A stretch of DNA of 64,000 nt from an uncultured Anaerolineae bacterium (GCA_905479495.1 CAJQMR010000003.1:124001-188000), one strand, 5' to 3'. Numbered from the stretch's first letter, positions 7,984-21,887 are shown. Notes: generated by a model not told the origin, from the letters alone. Program-made: numbers and translations.

Positions 7984-9798
7984 ATGAATCCATTGTCTGA
8001 TAATCCCCTGCGCAGTCGGGCTGATTTGCAAACGGCCGTTTCCCAACTCTTCACCCCTCTCAAGCCCTACTTCAGCCCTGGCGCAGCTCGCGTGCTACCC
8101 GGACATACGGCCGCTTTGTATGATAATCATGCCGCCGGGTTAGAAGGATTTGCCCGGCCGTTGTGGGGCATCGTCCCTTTAACGGCCGGGGGCGGTAACT
8201 TTGCCGATTGGGACCTGTACCGGCGCGGCCTGACCAACGGCACAAATCCTGATCACCCTGAATATTGGGGGGGTCCCAACAACAGGGACCAGCGTCTGGT
8301 GGAAATGGCGGCCATTGGGCTGGCCTTGGCCCTGGTGCCCAATGAAATTTGGGAACCACTCGACGAACAGGCGCGCCAGAACCTGGTTGATTGGCTTTCT
8401 ACCATCAACCAGCGCACCATACCGGACACCAACTGGCTTTTCTTTCGCGTGCTGGTCAACCTGGGGCTGAACCACGTAGACGCAGCTTACGATGAGGCCG
8501 CACTGCACGCCGCGCTTGACCGACTGGAGCAGTTTTATTTGAGCGGTGGCTGGTACGCCGACGGTGCAAACGACCAGCGCGACTACTACATCCCCTTCGC
8601 CATGCACTATTACGGGCTGATTTATGCCAAACTGGCCGGAACGCATGACCCCGAACGGGCCCAGCGCTTCCGCCAACGGGCGGCCGAATTTGCCCAGGAC
8701 TTTATCCATTGGTTTGCTGCCGATGGGTCAGCCTTACCTTTCGGCCGCAGCTTGACCTATCGTTTTGCCCAAGGCGGCTTTTGGGGTGCGCTGGCCTTTG
8801 CCGATGTGGAGGCGCTGCCCTGGGGCGTCGTCAAAGGGTTGGCCCTGCGCCATTTGCGCTGGTGGGGCGATCAACCAATTTTTAACCACGACGGCACGTT
8901 ATCCATCGGTTATGCTTACCCTAACCTGAACATGGCCGAGCAGTACAACGCGCCGGGTTCGCCTTATTGGGCGCTGAAGTTCTTTTTGCCGCTGGCCCTG
9001 CCGGAATCCCATCCCTTCTGGCAGGCGGACGAAAAACCGCTGCCTGTTTTGCCAACCGTCAAGGCCCAGCCCCACGCCTACATGATTTTGTGCCGTGGTG
9101 AAGACGGCCGTCACGTTTTCGCCCTTGCCAGCGGCCAGCATGAACCCTGGATTCGGCACGCGGGCGAGAAGTACGCTAAGTTTGCCTACTCCACCGCGTT
9201 TGGATTCAGTGTGCCGGGTGGCCGTCGCGGCTTAACCCAGGCCGCGGCCGACAGTATGCTGGCTTTGAGCGATGATGGCGAATATTATCGGGTGCGCGAA
9301 CGGCCGTTAACCGCCGATTTCGACCACGGTGCCCTGCACTCGACCTGGCAGCCCATCCCCGGCGTCACCGTGGAAACCTGGCTGATTGTCAACCCGCCCT
9401 GGCACATCCGCATCCATCGCCTGCACACAGACAAGCCGCTGTGGAGCGCCGAAGGCGGCTTTGCCCTAGACCGTACCGGCGATGATCCCATCGCCCGCGC
9501 CGGGTTGGAGCAGGCGGAAGAGAGCCTGGCCTGGGCCCGTTATCCAGCCGGCGGCAGCGGGCTGCGGGATTTATTGGGAGCGCGTGACGGCCGTATCCTC
9601 CGCCTTGATCCCAATACCAACCTGCTCGCACCGCGTACCGTTTTGCCAACACTGGTAGCGCAGCACGACCCCGGCGAGCATTGGCTAGCCTGCGCTGTCC
9701 TGGCCGATCCGGATGTGGTGCGTTGGCAGAAGGCATGGGAACAACCACCAGCGCTGCCATCTTGGTTCACAAATAGCGACAACGAATTGGAGAAATAA
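7984..9798 (+). CDS. DUF2264 domain protein, probable uronide-active glycosidase
   Basis: A 604-residue protein of the DUF2264 family, recognised from FARPLWGIVPLTAGGG near residue 60 and the aromatic-rich RDYYIPFAMHYYGLIYA near residue 200, typical of an alpha/alpha-barrel, with a beta-rich C-terminal half. I recall members of this family being placed in a glycoside hydrolase family with beta-glucuronidase activity (GH154), but cannot verify this here. No signal peptide is visible. Its place between importer and lyase genes supports action on an imported uronate oligosaccharide. The exact reaction is unknown. Confidence 0.75.
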   Translation: MNPLSDNPLRSRADLQTAVSQLFTPLKPYFSPGAARVLPGHTAALYDNHAAGLEGFARPLWGIVPLTAGGGNFADWDLYRRGLTNGTNPDHPEYWGGPNNRDQRLVEMAAIGLALALVPNEIWEPLDEQARQNLVDWLSTINQRTIPDTNWLFFRVLVNLGLNHVDAAYDEAALHAALDRLEQFYLSGGWYADGANDQRDYYIPFAMHYYGLIYAKLAGTHDPERAQRFRQRAAEFAQDFIHWFAADGSALPFGRSLTYRFAQGGFWGALAFADVEALPWGVVKGLALRHLRWWGDQPIFNHDGTLSIGYAYPNLNMAEQYNAPGSPYWALKFFLPLALPESHPFWQADEKPLPVLPTVKAQPHAYMILCRGEDGRHVFALASGQHEPWIRHAGEKYAKFAYSTAFGFSVPGGRRGLTQAAADSMLALSDDGEYYRVRERPLTADFDHGALHSTWQPIPGVTVETWLIVNPPWHIRIHRLHTDKPLWSAEGGFALDRTGDDPIARAGLEQAEESLAWARYPAGGSGLRDLLGARDGRILRLDPNTNLLAPRTVLPTLVAQHDPGEHWLACAVLADPDVVRWQKAWEQPPALPSWFTNSDNELEK

Positions 9799-10018
9799 AC
9801 GAATTTTTCGGATTTCATTCGCTGGTTACTAAAATTCGCTGTAATCTCCTCAGAAAATAACCTCAGGCAAAGTCGCAAAGACTGTTTGACGCACTTGGCG
9901 GCTTGGCGTGAGATTTCCATTCATGGTGGTGTGTCCCGCTCATGGGGAACTCCTGTGAAAATAATTAATCGCAGAGAATAATCTGTGAAATCCGCGGAAT
10001 CTGTGGATCAATCATGCT
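9799..10018. other. Spacer with word-family repeats
   Basis: A 220-base spacer without a gene. It holds fragments of repeated spacer vocabulary seen elsewhere in the window: CGCAAAGACTGTTTGACGCA with GGCTTGGCGTGAG, then ATCTGTGAAATCCGCGGAAT and CTGTGG just before the next start. No clear promoter or operator was found, so the downstream genes are probably read from upstream. Confidence 0.5.
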
Positions 10019-11878
10019 ATGTCAACACTCACAGACCATCCCCTACCCAATTTCCTTGCCATCCACGAGGCGATCATGGCTGCCCCGCCGCGCCCGGCTG
10101 ATTTTCCGCTCGCTGCCTTACGCGACGAGGACAGCCTAGAAACAGTACGCCAGGCAGCACACTTCCAACAATTTCTGGCCGAACTGCACACTGAAGCCGA
10201 GAAGGCCCAGGCAACACCCATCCCGCCGCTGCCATTCCGCCTGTTTCATCTGTTTGAGACGATAGGGGATCGCGGGGAATATGAACGGCCGTATTTCGAC
10301 CGCCGCCGTCGCCTTTTAGCATTGGCCCTAGAAACGGCCGTTACCCAAACCGATATCTACCTGCCTGCCCTGCATGACCTGATCTGGGAACTGTGCAACG
10401 AGTACACCTGGGCTCTGCCGGCTCATTTGCCGGTCGGTGCCCAGGCTGTGCAAACCTACCGCCTGCCGCCGGAGCAAATCATTGACTTATTTGCTGCCCA
10501 CACGGCCCACGCTTTGGCCGAGACCCTGGCCCTGCTGGGCACACGACTTGACCCCTGGCTGCATTATCGCGTCCGGACGGAAATAGAGCGGCGCATTTTT
10601 CGGCCGCTTTTTCACGATCCGCATCACTTCAAATGGGAGTACGAGCCAATTAACTGGGCAGCCGTCTGCGGCGGCTGTGCGGGAATGGTCGCCCTTATTT
10701 TAGAAGACGATCGCGAACGGCTGGCGGGGATGATTGACCGCGTGATCCGGGCACTGGAATGCTTCCTGGCCGGGTTTGGCGCGGACGGCGCCTGCCGGGA
10801 AGGCATTGATTACTGGGCGTACGGCTTCGGTTATTACACTTATTTCGCCGAGATGCTGCATACCTTTACCAACGGCCGTCTCGATTTATTCCAGAGCGAA
10901 AAAGTGCAGCGCATTGCCGCTTTCCCCCAGACCATCCATTTGGGCGGCAGCGCCTTTGTCAACTATTCGGACGCAGCCGAACACGTGACTATCCACGCCG
11001 GACTGGGCTCTTACCTGAGTGCGCGGTTGCAACAACCGGTACCTGCTCTGAGCTGCCCCAGCTTTCACACAGATCGTATTTACCGCTGGGGCAACGTCGT
11101 CCGCGATTTGCTGTGGACCAACGCGGCGTTTTTGCATACGGCCGTTTCCGACGGCACATTTTATCTACCAGACGCGGCCTGGGTGGTCGATCGCCACATC
11201 ATTGATAGAAAGACCATCGCATTTTCAGCGAAGGGCGGACACAACGAAGAGCCCCATAACCATAACGACTTGGGCCACTTCATCCTGCACCTGGGCGGCG
11301 AAAGCCTGCTGGCCGATCTAGGAGCCGGCGTCTACACGCGCCAATATTTTAGCGAAGCGCGGTACGAGGCGCTGCATACGGGTTCGCAGGGGCATTCGGT
11401 GCCGGTAATCAATGGAGCAAGGCAGGAAAACGGCCATGCCTATAGTGCCACCGTTATCACCTACGAATCCCAACCCGATGGCGTCACCTTTGCTCTTGAC
11501 CTGACAGAGGCTTACCCAGAAACGGCCGCATTGGATTCATTTACTCGCTCATTTGCCTGGTCAGTCAATGCGGCATCTCGCTCGGCCAACTTACGGCTGG
11601 TGGATGTGTTTCGCTTTCGCGGGAAAACGGCCGTTTTCGAAGAATATTTTATTAGCCTGGTCCAACCCGTCGTGACGGCGGGAACGGCCGTCTGGCGCGG
11701 CCAACATGGCGAGATTTCCCTGCATTTTAACCAGCAGCAATTTGCGCCATTTGTCGATTCTATTGCTACGCAAACACACCTGGGCGATCCAATCATTGTT
11801 TTTCGACTACGATTGTGTACGCTACAAACCGGCGTTAGCCAGAAAGCTATTTTTACGTTCGCCTGTCGATTACACTGA
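10019..11878 (+). CDS. Heparinase II/III-like polysaccharide lyase
   Basis: A 619-residue protein with an N-terminal alpha-helical toroid-like half (residues 1-370) and the heparinase II/III-like beta domain, marked by GGHNEEPHNHNDLGHFILHL and LADLGAGVYTRQYFSEARY (about residues 402-450). Such lyases cut uronic-acid polysaccharides by beta-elimination and leave the unsaturated ends that GH88 and KduI/KduD process. It starts MSTLTDHPLPNFLAIHEAIM with no signal peptide, so it appears cytoplasmic and would act on oligosaccharides. The substrate (glycosaminoglycan, alginate-like or other) cannot be decided from sequence. Confidence 0.8.
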   Translation: MSTLTDHPLPNFLAIHEAIMAAPPRPADFPLAALRDEDSLETVRQAAHFQQFLAELHTEAEKAQATPIPPLPFRLFHLFETIGDRGEYERPYFDRRRRLLALALETAVTQTDIYLPALHDLIWELCNEYTWALPAHLPVGAQAVQTYRLPPEQIIDLFAAHTAHALAETLALLGTRLDPWLHYRVRTEIERRIFRPLFHDPHHFKWEYEPINWAAVCGGCAGMVALILEDDRERLAGMIDRVIRALECFLAGFGADGACREGIDYWAYGFGYYTYFAEMLHTFTNGRLDLFQSEKVQRIAAFPQTIHLGGSAFVNYSDAAEHVTIHAGLGSYLSARLQQPVPALSCPSFHTDRIYRWGNVVRDLLWTNAAFLHTAVSDGTFYLPDAAWVVDRHIIDRKTIAFSAKGGHNEEPHNHNDLGHFILHLGGESLLADLGAGVYTRQYFSEARYEALHTGSQGHSVPVINGARQENGHAYSATVITYESQPDGVTFALDLTEAYPETAALDSFTRSFAWSVNAASRSANLRLVDVFRFRGKTAVFEEYFISLVQPVVTAGTAVWRGQHGEISLHFNQQQFAPFVDSIATQTHLGDPIIVFRLRLCTLQTGVSQKAIFTFACRLH

Positions 11879-11921
11879 ACTCCGATGAGGCCAGCACCTT
11901 GAACTAAAGAGTTCAATATAG

Positions 11922-15760
<3,839 letters not shown>

Positions 15761-15814
15761 ATAAAGCCCGATGCAAATGGGCCAATTCTCAAAACAATCT
15801 GATGATCAGGCCTA

Positions 15815-15857
15815 TTGACGCAAACAACACATTGAAATACAATTGGTACGTACCGGT
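15815..15857 (+). promoter_or_regulatory. Promoter and AraR-like operator, copy 3 (autoregulation)
   Basis: TTGACG (15815-15820), 17 bases and TACAAT (15838-15843) precede the regulator gene. ATTGGTACGTACCGGT at 15842-15857 overlaps the last two bases of the -10 box, the same register as copy 1. The regulator therefore probably represses its own synthesis. Confidence 0.85.
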
Positions 15858-15889
15858 ATGCGGACTACATTCATCGAGAGGAAACTAAA

Positions 15890-17023
15890 ATGCTTGACTT
15901 TGAACGCGTCATACAAGATCTTCAGGCACCGGCAGCAGCGCCCTTGCATGCGCGGGTTCGCGCAGCAATCCAGGCCCAAATCATGGATGGGACCTTAAAG
16001 CCTGGAGAAACCTTGCCTCCGGAGCGTACCTTACAGGAAGAATTGGGCATTAGTCGCGCTACGGTTCGCCAGGCGATTAAAAGCCTCATTAACGACCATC
16101 TCTTAAAATCCGTTGTGGGGTCCGGCACCTTTGTCTTGGAACCTCAAGAATCTCCACCGCACAACACGCTCGTTGGGGTTATCGTGCCGGACTCCAACTA
16201 TTACATCTATTATCCCGAGCTGGCCTCGTCGCTGAGTAATTACCTTCGCGACGCCGGTTATCGCGTTGATGCAACTGTTCATAATGAGCGGTATGGGACG
16301 CTAACTGAAATTACGTCCAGTTTGCTGGCGCAAGAGGCAGCGGCAGTCGTGCTGGTTGCGCCCAATCAGCAATATGGCAATGAAGTGCTCCGTCAACTGC
16401 GAGCCAAAGGCGTTATCGTCGTGCTGCTTACGCGCTATCTAGATAATTTTGCCGACGTTGATTATATTGGGGCTGATAACCGCCTTATTGGCATAGAGGC
16501 AACCCAACATTTAATTGAGCTGGGGCATTCAAGCATTGTCCATATTGCCGCCAGCAGCACGTCGACCGCCTTTGATCGCGCCGCCGGGTACGTCCAGGCC
16601 ATGACAGAAGCCGGGTTGACGCCAAAAATTTTTATGGCTCCAGATGAACCATCTCCATTACCGCCTGAGCTGATAAAATATGTCATGAACGTCGAATCAG
16701 AACAGCTCTGGAGTCAGGTGGCTAAAAAAGAGATCACCGGCGTTTTTTGTTTTAACGACCAGATTGCCAGCTGGGCACAAAAAGAAGTGCGTAAACTCAA
16801 CCTGGTGATTCCGCGCGATTTTTCCTTAGTTTCTGTTGACAATATGCCTTATGCCGATTTCTTTGATACCCCGCTTACAACCTTTGCCCTACCGGGCGAG
16901 GAAATTGGTAATCAAGCGGCCACGCTGCTTTTGCGTCGCCTGAAAGGCGAAGCTTTCCCACCACAACGAGTCCTGTTGCCGGCACGATTTGTTCGTCGTC
17001 TTTCTACAGCGGCTCCACCATAA
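15890..17023 (+). CDS. AraR-type regulator, GntR HTH with LacI-like sensor domain
   Basis: A 377-residue repressor. Residues about 19-85 are a GntR winged helix (ERTLQEELGISRATVRQAIK, then VVGSGTFVLE). Residues about 92-370 form a LacI/periplasmic-binding-like effector domain (LVGVIVPDSNYYIYYPELAS, ending PLTTFALPGEEIGNQAATLL). This is the architecture of Bacillus AraR, whose operator has the GTACGTAC core found three times in this locus. It is expected to bind as a dimer and to be released by a sugar or uronate intermediate. Which ligand is not visible. The ATG at 15890 follows GAGAGGAAA. Confidence 0.9.
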   Translation: MLDFERVIQDLQAPAAAPLHARVRAAIQAQIMDGTLKPGETLPPERTLQEELGISRATVRQAIKSLINDHLLKSVVGSGTFVLEPQESPPHNTLVGVIVPDSNYYIYYPELASSLSNYLRDAGYRVDATVHNERYGTLTEITSSLLAQEAAAVVLVAPNQQYGNEVLRQLRAKGVIVVLLTRYLDNFADVDYIGADNRLIGIEATQHLIELGHSSIVHIAASSTSTAFDRAAGYVQAMTEAGLTPKIFMAPDEPSPLPPELIKYVMNVESEQLWSQVAKKEITGVFCFNDQIASWAQKEVRKLNLVIPRDFSLVSVDNMPYADFFDTPLTTFALPGEEIGNQAATLLLRRLKGEAFPPQRVLLPARFVRRLSTAAPP

Positions 17024-17071
17024 AAGTCGAGTTTGCTTGTTCCTCGGTTCAAATCCCGCTGCCCCGACAGA
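17024..17071 (+). other. Possible tRNA 3'-end remnant
   Basis: The stretch CGGTTCAAATCCCGCTGCCC (17045-17064), followed by CGACAG, looks like the T-loop and acceptor strand of a tRNA and is closest by eye to tRNA-Pro. The T-stem pairs poorly, CCA is absent, and no 5' half is seen, so it is not a functional gene. Such fragments are often left where a mobile element used a tRNA. Chance resemblance is possible. Confidence 0.35.
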
Positions 17072-17163
17072 TGTGGAAACGGCCGTTTGGTATAAAAACC
17101 TAGATCGCAAGCATCCACTCGGGAGAAACTAGCGATCGATGACTTAACTGAACAGTCTGATGA

Positions 17164-17198
17164 AATCCTGCTTTATCTTATTTGGAGCAGGATTTTTT
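17164..17198 (+). terminator. Rho-independent terminator
   Basis: AATCCTGCT (17164-17172) pairs with AGCAGGATT (17186-17194), and a run of six T (17193-17198) follows. It probably ends transcripts from the regulator gene or from a former gene removed by the insertion relic. Confidence 0.7.
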
Positions 17199-17199
17199 C

Positions 17200-17379
17200 A
17201 TGGGTTGGTTCATTCTCGCGCACATTTTTTCAACCATTTTGTCGCTAATTCAAGTCGGCCGTCTATCGTTTAAGGACAAAGATCTGGAAGTCATCATTTT
17301 ACGCCATCAATTGGCTGTGATGACCAAGTTACACGCCAAATTTGTTGAAGAGTCTACAAAACCAGCTTTAGCGAGATGA
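17200..17379 (+). pseudogene. Truncated transposase N-terminus (relic)
   Basis: From the ATG at 17200 about 59 codons remain. The pattern is a hydrophobic N-terminal helix (WFILAHIFSTILSLIQ), then DKDLEVIILRHQLAVM. This resembles the start of integrase-type transposases, in which an acidic DLEI.LRHQL helix follows a hydrophobic segment; the DDE core is missing and a stop follows soon after. The frame is also open from a TTG at 17182. It is a decayed insertion-sequence fragment and not a working gene. The IS family cannot be fixed from so little. Confidence 0.55.
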
Positions 17380-17673
17380 TCTTATCTGCGATCCGGGTTT
17401 TTAAATGGTACGGGGTTGTTGAATTGTTGGAGGTAAGAGCCGCATTAGAAGTTGAAGGCAAGGAAAAATACCTCTACCTCCAGTGTGGATTAGGTCGAGA
17501 GAATTTGATAGTTGCGTCCAAGCACACGTGACAGCTTTTGACAGTTTTTCCCCGTTATAGTCACATCCGGTGGTGGCCAAACGCTGATCGCTGGCAAACG
17601 GCCGTATCCCAACCAGATTTAAAAGACAAAGAGAGAGACGGAAACCGATCACCGCTTCCAAGAGGAGACACAA
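17380..17673. other. Leader region of the mevalonate genes
   Basis: No gene is seen in these 294 bases. They contain one ACGGCCGT octamer near 17600 and, at 17533-17553, a motif shared with the DUF35 leader. A TTGACA lies inside that motif, but no good -10 box stands at 16-18 bases. Confidence 0.5.
17533..17553 (+). promoter_or_regulatory. Shared mevalonate leader motif, copy 1
   Basis: AGCTTTTGACAGTTTTTCCC plus one more C matches 20 of 21 positions of the motif at 21326-21346. It lies about 120 bases before HMG-CoA reductase, and its partner lies about 115 bases before the DUF35 gene. The similar distance suggests a common control site for both transcription units. Confidence 0.6.
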
Positions 17674-18978
17674 GTGGGCGAAAAATCATCAAGATTACCT
17701 GGATTTTATAAACGGCCGTTAGACGAACGCGTAGACATCGTGGCCGAGTGGGCCGGATTAGATGCCGCCGATGTGGCCGTGCTCAAAGGACAAGGCCTGG
17801 CCAACGAGCAGGCCGACAAAATGATCGAAAACACCCTGGGCACCTTTGCCGTGCCCTTGGGAATTGCCGCGAACTTTTTGATAAACGGCCGTGATTACCT
17901 GATTCCCATGGCCGTTGAAGAACCCAGCGTTGTGGCCGCTGTGAGCAACGCCGCCAAGAAAATCCGGGCCGGGGGCGGTTTCCACACCGAAGCCACCGAC
18001 CCCGTGATGATTGGCCAGATTCAGGTGCTGGACATTCCTGACATGGAGGCTGCTATCGCCGCCATTGAAGCAAACCAAGCAGAGCTGCTGGAAATCGCCA
18101 ACTGCTGTGACCGAGTGATTGTTGAGTTGGGCGGCGGCGCGCGCAAGATTGAAGCACGGCCGTTTCCGGACACCCCTGTCGGTCCCATGCTTATCGTTCA
18201 TCTGCATTTCGACACTAGAGACGCGATGGGAGCCAATGCCATCAACACTTCGCTGGAATCCTTGGCGCCCAAGATTGCTGAATTGACAAACGGCCGTACC
18301 AACCTGCGCATCCTCTCTAACCTGGCTGACCAGCGTACCGCCACTGCCCGCTGCACCATTCCTGCCAATCAGCTAGCCACCGCCGACATCCCTGGCAGCG
18401 ACGTGGCCAAACTAATTGAAGAAGCCAACGCCTTTGCCATCGTTGATCCATACCGGGCCGCGACACACAATAAAGGCATCATGAACGGCATCGACGCGGT
18501 GTGCATTGCCACCGGCAACGATTGGCGCGCCGTAGAAGCCGGTGCCCACACTTACGCCGCCCGCAATGGCCAATACAGTGCCCTCACCGACTGGCACGTC
18601 GATGAAAACGGCGACCTTTATGGTGAAATTACGCTGCCAATGGCTGTGGGCATGGTTGGCGGTGCCACCAAAGTGCATCCCACCGCCCGCGCTGCCATGA
18701 AGATACTCAATGTCGCTTCTGCGCCAGAACTGGCCCAGGTGATGGCTGCTGTGGGTCTGGCCCAAAATTTGGCAGCAATTAACGCCCTGGCCACGGTGGG
18801 TATCCAAAAAGGACACATGCGCCTGCACGCCCGCCAGGTGGCTCTGGCTGCCGGTGCCCAAGATGGCCTGGTCCAAAAAATCGCCGACAAGCTCGTAGCA
18901 GAACAAAATATTCGCGTGGAACGCGCGGCGCAACTTCTAGCAGAAACTAAAGAAACGTTAAATTCTGTAACTGGGTAA
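17674..18978 (+). CDS. mvaA: Hydroxymethylglutaryl-CoA reductase, class II type
   Basis: HMG-CoA reductase converts HMG-CoA to mevalonate with reduced nicotinamide cofactor in isoprenoid synthesis. The 434-residue length and the motifs fit the class II (bacterial) form: MIENTLGTFAVPLGIAANFL (catalytic Glu), DAMGANAINTSLE (cofactor site) and a C-terminal LHARQVALAAGA with the catalytic His. The start is GTG at 17674 behind AGAGGAGA. Class II enzymes can work in degradation, but the adjacent HMG-CoA synthase makes biosynthesis the likely direction. Confidence 0.95.
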   Translation: MGEKSSRLPGFYKRPLDERVDIVAEWAGLDAADVAVLKGQGLANEQADKMIENTLGTFAVPLGIAANFLINGRDYLIPMAVEEPSVVAAVSNAAKKIRAGGGFHTEATDPVMIGQIQVLDIPDMEAAIAAIEANQAELLEIANCCDRVIVELGGGARKIEARPFPDTPVGPMLIVHLHFDTRDAMGANAINTSLESLAPKIAELTNGRTNLRILSNLADQRTATARCTIPANQLATADIPGSDVAKLIEEANAFAIVDPYRAATHNKGIMNGIDAVCIATGNDWRAVEAGAHTYAARNGQYSALTDWHVDENGDLYGEITLPMAVGMVGGATKVHPTARAAMKILNVASAPELAQVMAAVGLAQNLAAINALATVGIQKGHMRLHARQVALAAGAQDGLVQKIADKLVAEQNIRVERAAQLLAETKETLNSVTG

Positions 18979-19043
18979 TTGAGTAACCGAATAATTGGGT
19001 AGTCGAGTTGCCCAATTACTTAGTTGCCCAATGACTCAATTAC
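18975..19043. repeat. Nested inverted repeats, mvaA-HMGS spacer
   Basis: GTAATTGAGT (18975-18984) pairs with ACTCAATTAC (19034-19043). Inside it TAATTGGG (18992-18999) pairs with CCCAATTA (19011-19018). The words GGGTAATTGAGT and TTGCCCAATTACTTAG are repeated variants of each other. The outer arm starts at the very end of the mvaA coding region. Confidence 0.7.
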
Positions 19044-19059
19044 TTCTTTCGAGGTAAAG

Positions 19060-20136
<1,077 letters not shown>

Positions 20137-20138
20137 TT

Positions 20139-21296
20139 ATGAACGATGTATCAATTATTGGCCTGGGCCAAACCGAAGTCAAAGAGATGTGGGACACTTC
20201 CATCCGTCATCTGGCATGGTATGCCATCGAGGCGGCATTGGACGATGCTCACATCAGTAAAGTAGACGCCCTGTTTGTGGGCAATATGGCTGCCGGGCAG
20301 CTAAGCAACCAGATGCACTTAGGCGCACTGGTTGCCGATTTTGCGGGGATGCGCGGCATTGAGGCAGTAACCGTGGAAGCAGCTGATGCTTCCGGCGGTG
20401 CGGCTTTGCGCCAGGGCATTCTGGCCGTCAAGAGCGGGCTGGTGGAAACAGCACTGGTTGTTGGCGTGGAAAAGATGACCGATCAGGTTGGCAGTTCGGC
20501 AACGGCCGTTCTTGCCAGTTCTCTCGACGCCGATTATGAAGCGATTCACGGACTTACCGTAGCAGGTATGGGGGCATTGTTGATGCGCCGCTACATGCAT
20601 GAATACGGGGTTGCTGTCGATGATTTTGCCAATTTCAGCGTTAACGCCCATGCCAACGGAGCCAGCAATCCGCTGGCCATGTTCCGCAACCGGCTCAAAG
20701 CGGAGCGGTTTGGCAGTGCCCCTCAGGTAGCCACGCCCGTCAGCCTATTTGATATGGCGCCGAGCGGCGATGGTGCTGCGGCGGTTATCATTACCAGCCA
20801 TGAGCGCGCCCAAGACATGGTGCCCCAGCCAGTACGCATTGCCGGCTCTGCCCTGGCTACGGACACGCTAGCGCTGCACGACCGTAAAAATATGCTGCAC
20901 CTGCGTGCCGCCGAGCTGAGCGCGCAAAAGGCGATGCAGGCTGCCAGCGTTAGTCACGAGGACATTGATTTATTTGAATTGCATGATTCCTTTACGGTAA
21001 TGGCGGCGCTGGCGCTGGAAGCCGCTGGCTTTGCTGCACCAGGCGAAGGCTGGCAGCTGGCCCGAGATGAGGAGATTGGTCGCAACGGCCGTATCCCCAT
21101 CAGCACCTTTGGCGGCCTCAAAGCACGCGGTAATCCCGGCGGAGCCACCGGCATGTATCAAATTGTAGAAGTCGCCCGGCAGCTGCGCGGACAAGCGGGA
21201 GATAACCAAATTGCCAATGCCAAAGTCGGGATGACACAAAATTTGGGTGGGAGTGGAGCAACGGCCGTTACCCACGTTTTACGGATTGATAGTTAA
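20139..21296 (+). CDS. Thiolase-fold protein without the nucleophilic cysteine
   Basis: A 385-residue member of the SCP-x/archaeal acetyl-CoA acetyltransferase group (DVSIIGLGQTEVKE, DALFVGNM, FELHDSFTVMAALALEAAGF, NLGGSGAT). In working relatives the segment after GIEAVTVEAA holds the acyl-accepting Cys; here it reads VEAADASGGAAL with Asp83 (codon 20385-20387). The whole protein contains no cysteine. The usual GHPxGATG also reads GNPGGATG. It lies between HMG-CoA synthase and the DUF35 gene, where archaea encode the thiolase that channels acetoacetyl-CoA. It may be a structural partner or have a different chemistry. Classical thiolase activity is unlikely. Confidence 0.88.
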   Translation: MNDVSIIGLGQTEVKEMWDTSIRHLAWYAIEAALDDAHISKVDALFVGNMAAGQLSNQMHLGALVADFAGMRGIEAVTVEAADASGGAALRQGILAVKSGLVETALVVGVEKMTDQVGSSATAVLASSLDADYEAIHGLTVAGMGALLMRRYMHEYGVAVDDFANFSVNAHANGASNPLAMFRNRLKAERFGSAPQVATPVSLFDMAPSGDGAAAVIITSHERAQDMVPQPVRIAGSALATDTLALHDRKNMLHLRAAELSAQKAMQAASVSHEDIDLFELHDSFTVMAALALEAAGFAAPGEGWQLARDEEIGRNGRIPISTFGGLKARGNPGGATGMYQIVEVARQLRGQAGDNQIANAKVGMTQNLGGSGATAVTHVLRIDS

Positions 21297-21325
21297 CATA
21301 ACTTAGCAAAACCGCCCGCTCTGAT

Positions 21326-21346
21326 AGCTTTTGACAGTATTTCCCC
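21326..21346 (+). promoter_or_regulatory. Shared mevalonate leader motif, copy 2
   Basis: AGCTTTTGACAGTATTTCCC plus C differs at one position from the copy at 17533-17553. A second TTGACA follows at 21351-21356, and GATAAT at 21378 is too far for standard spacing, so the motif may be a protein-binding site and not a -35 box. Confidence 0.6.
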
Positions 21347-21460
21347 TTGGTTGACAGTGAATGAGAGACGTTTTGCAGATAATAGCTTGTGACAAACGGC
21401 GCAAATTGGATGAAAGATACGGCCGTTTATAAACCTTGATTTTTTACGGGGAGAAAAATA

Positions 21461-21871
21461 ATGGAAGTTTCACGCCATTGGCGATTACAAGAACAGCGAT
21501 ACAAATTAGTTGGCGAAACCTGCGACAGCTGCGGAGTCAAACTTTTCCCACCACGGGACGTTTGCCTGGAATGCAAGGCCCCCGCTTACGAACTTTACAC
21601 CTTTACTGGCCTGGGAGAAATCTATTCTTTCACCACCATTTACGATGCCCCGGCTGGCTTTGAGCACAATGCACCCTACACCGTAGCCCTGGTCAAACTA
21701 GAAGAAGGCCCCATCGTCACCGCCCAACTCACTGACCTGGATGAAGGTGAATTGAGCATCGGGATGCCCGTAGAAATGGTCACTCGCAAGCTGCGCACCG
21801 ACGGTCCAGAAGGCATGATTGTCTATGGGTACAAATTCCGTCCAATTTGTTCGCAACAAGTTTTGAATTAA
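21461..21871 (+). CDS. DUF35 OB-fold protein with zinc ribbon
   Basis: A 136-residue DUF35 protein: an N-terminal rubredoxin-like zinc ribbon (CDSCGVKLFPPRDVCLEC) and an OB fold (GEIYSFTTIYDAPAGFEHNA, then PYTVALVKLEEGPIVTAQLT). In archaea a DUF35 protein bridges thiolase and HMG-CoA synthase and provides a shared CoA-binding site; other DUF35 proteins pair with thiolase-like aldolases. Here it follows both genes after a 164-base gap with its own leader motif, so it is probably the scaffold of the same complex. The ATG at 21461 follows a GGGGAGAAAA ribosome site. Confidence 0.9.
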   Translation: MEVSRHWRLQEQRYKLVGETCDSCGVKLFPPRDVCLECKAPAYELYTFTGLGEIYSFTTIYDAPAGFEHNAPYTVALVKLEEGPIVTAQLTDLDEGELSIGMPVEMVTRKLRTDGPEGMIVYGYKFRPICSQQVLN

Positions 21872-21887
21872 TAAAATTATTTTTGCT

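Noticed and set aside
17538..17566. TTGACA at 17538 as a -35 box for HMG-CoA reductase
   Set aside because: At 17 bases the sequence is TCACAT, not a -10 box, and TTATAG is only 11 bases away. The shared 21-base motif explains the TTGACA better.
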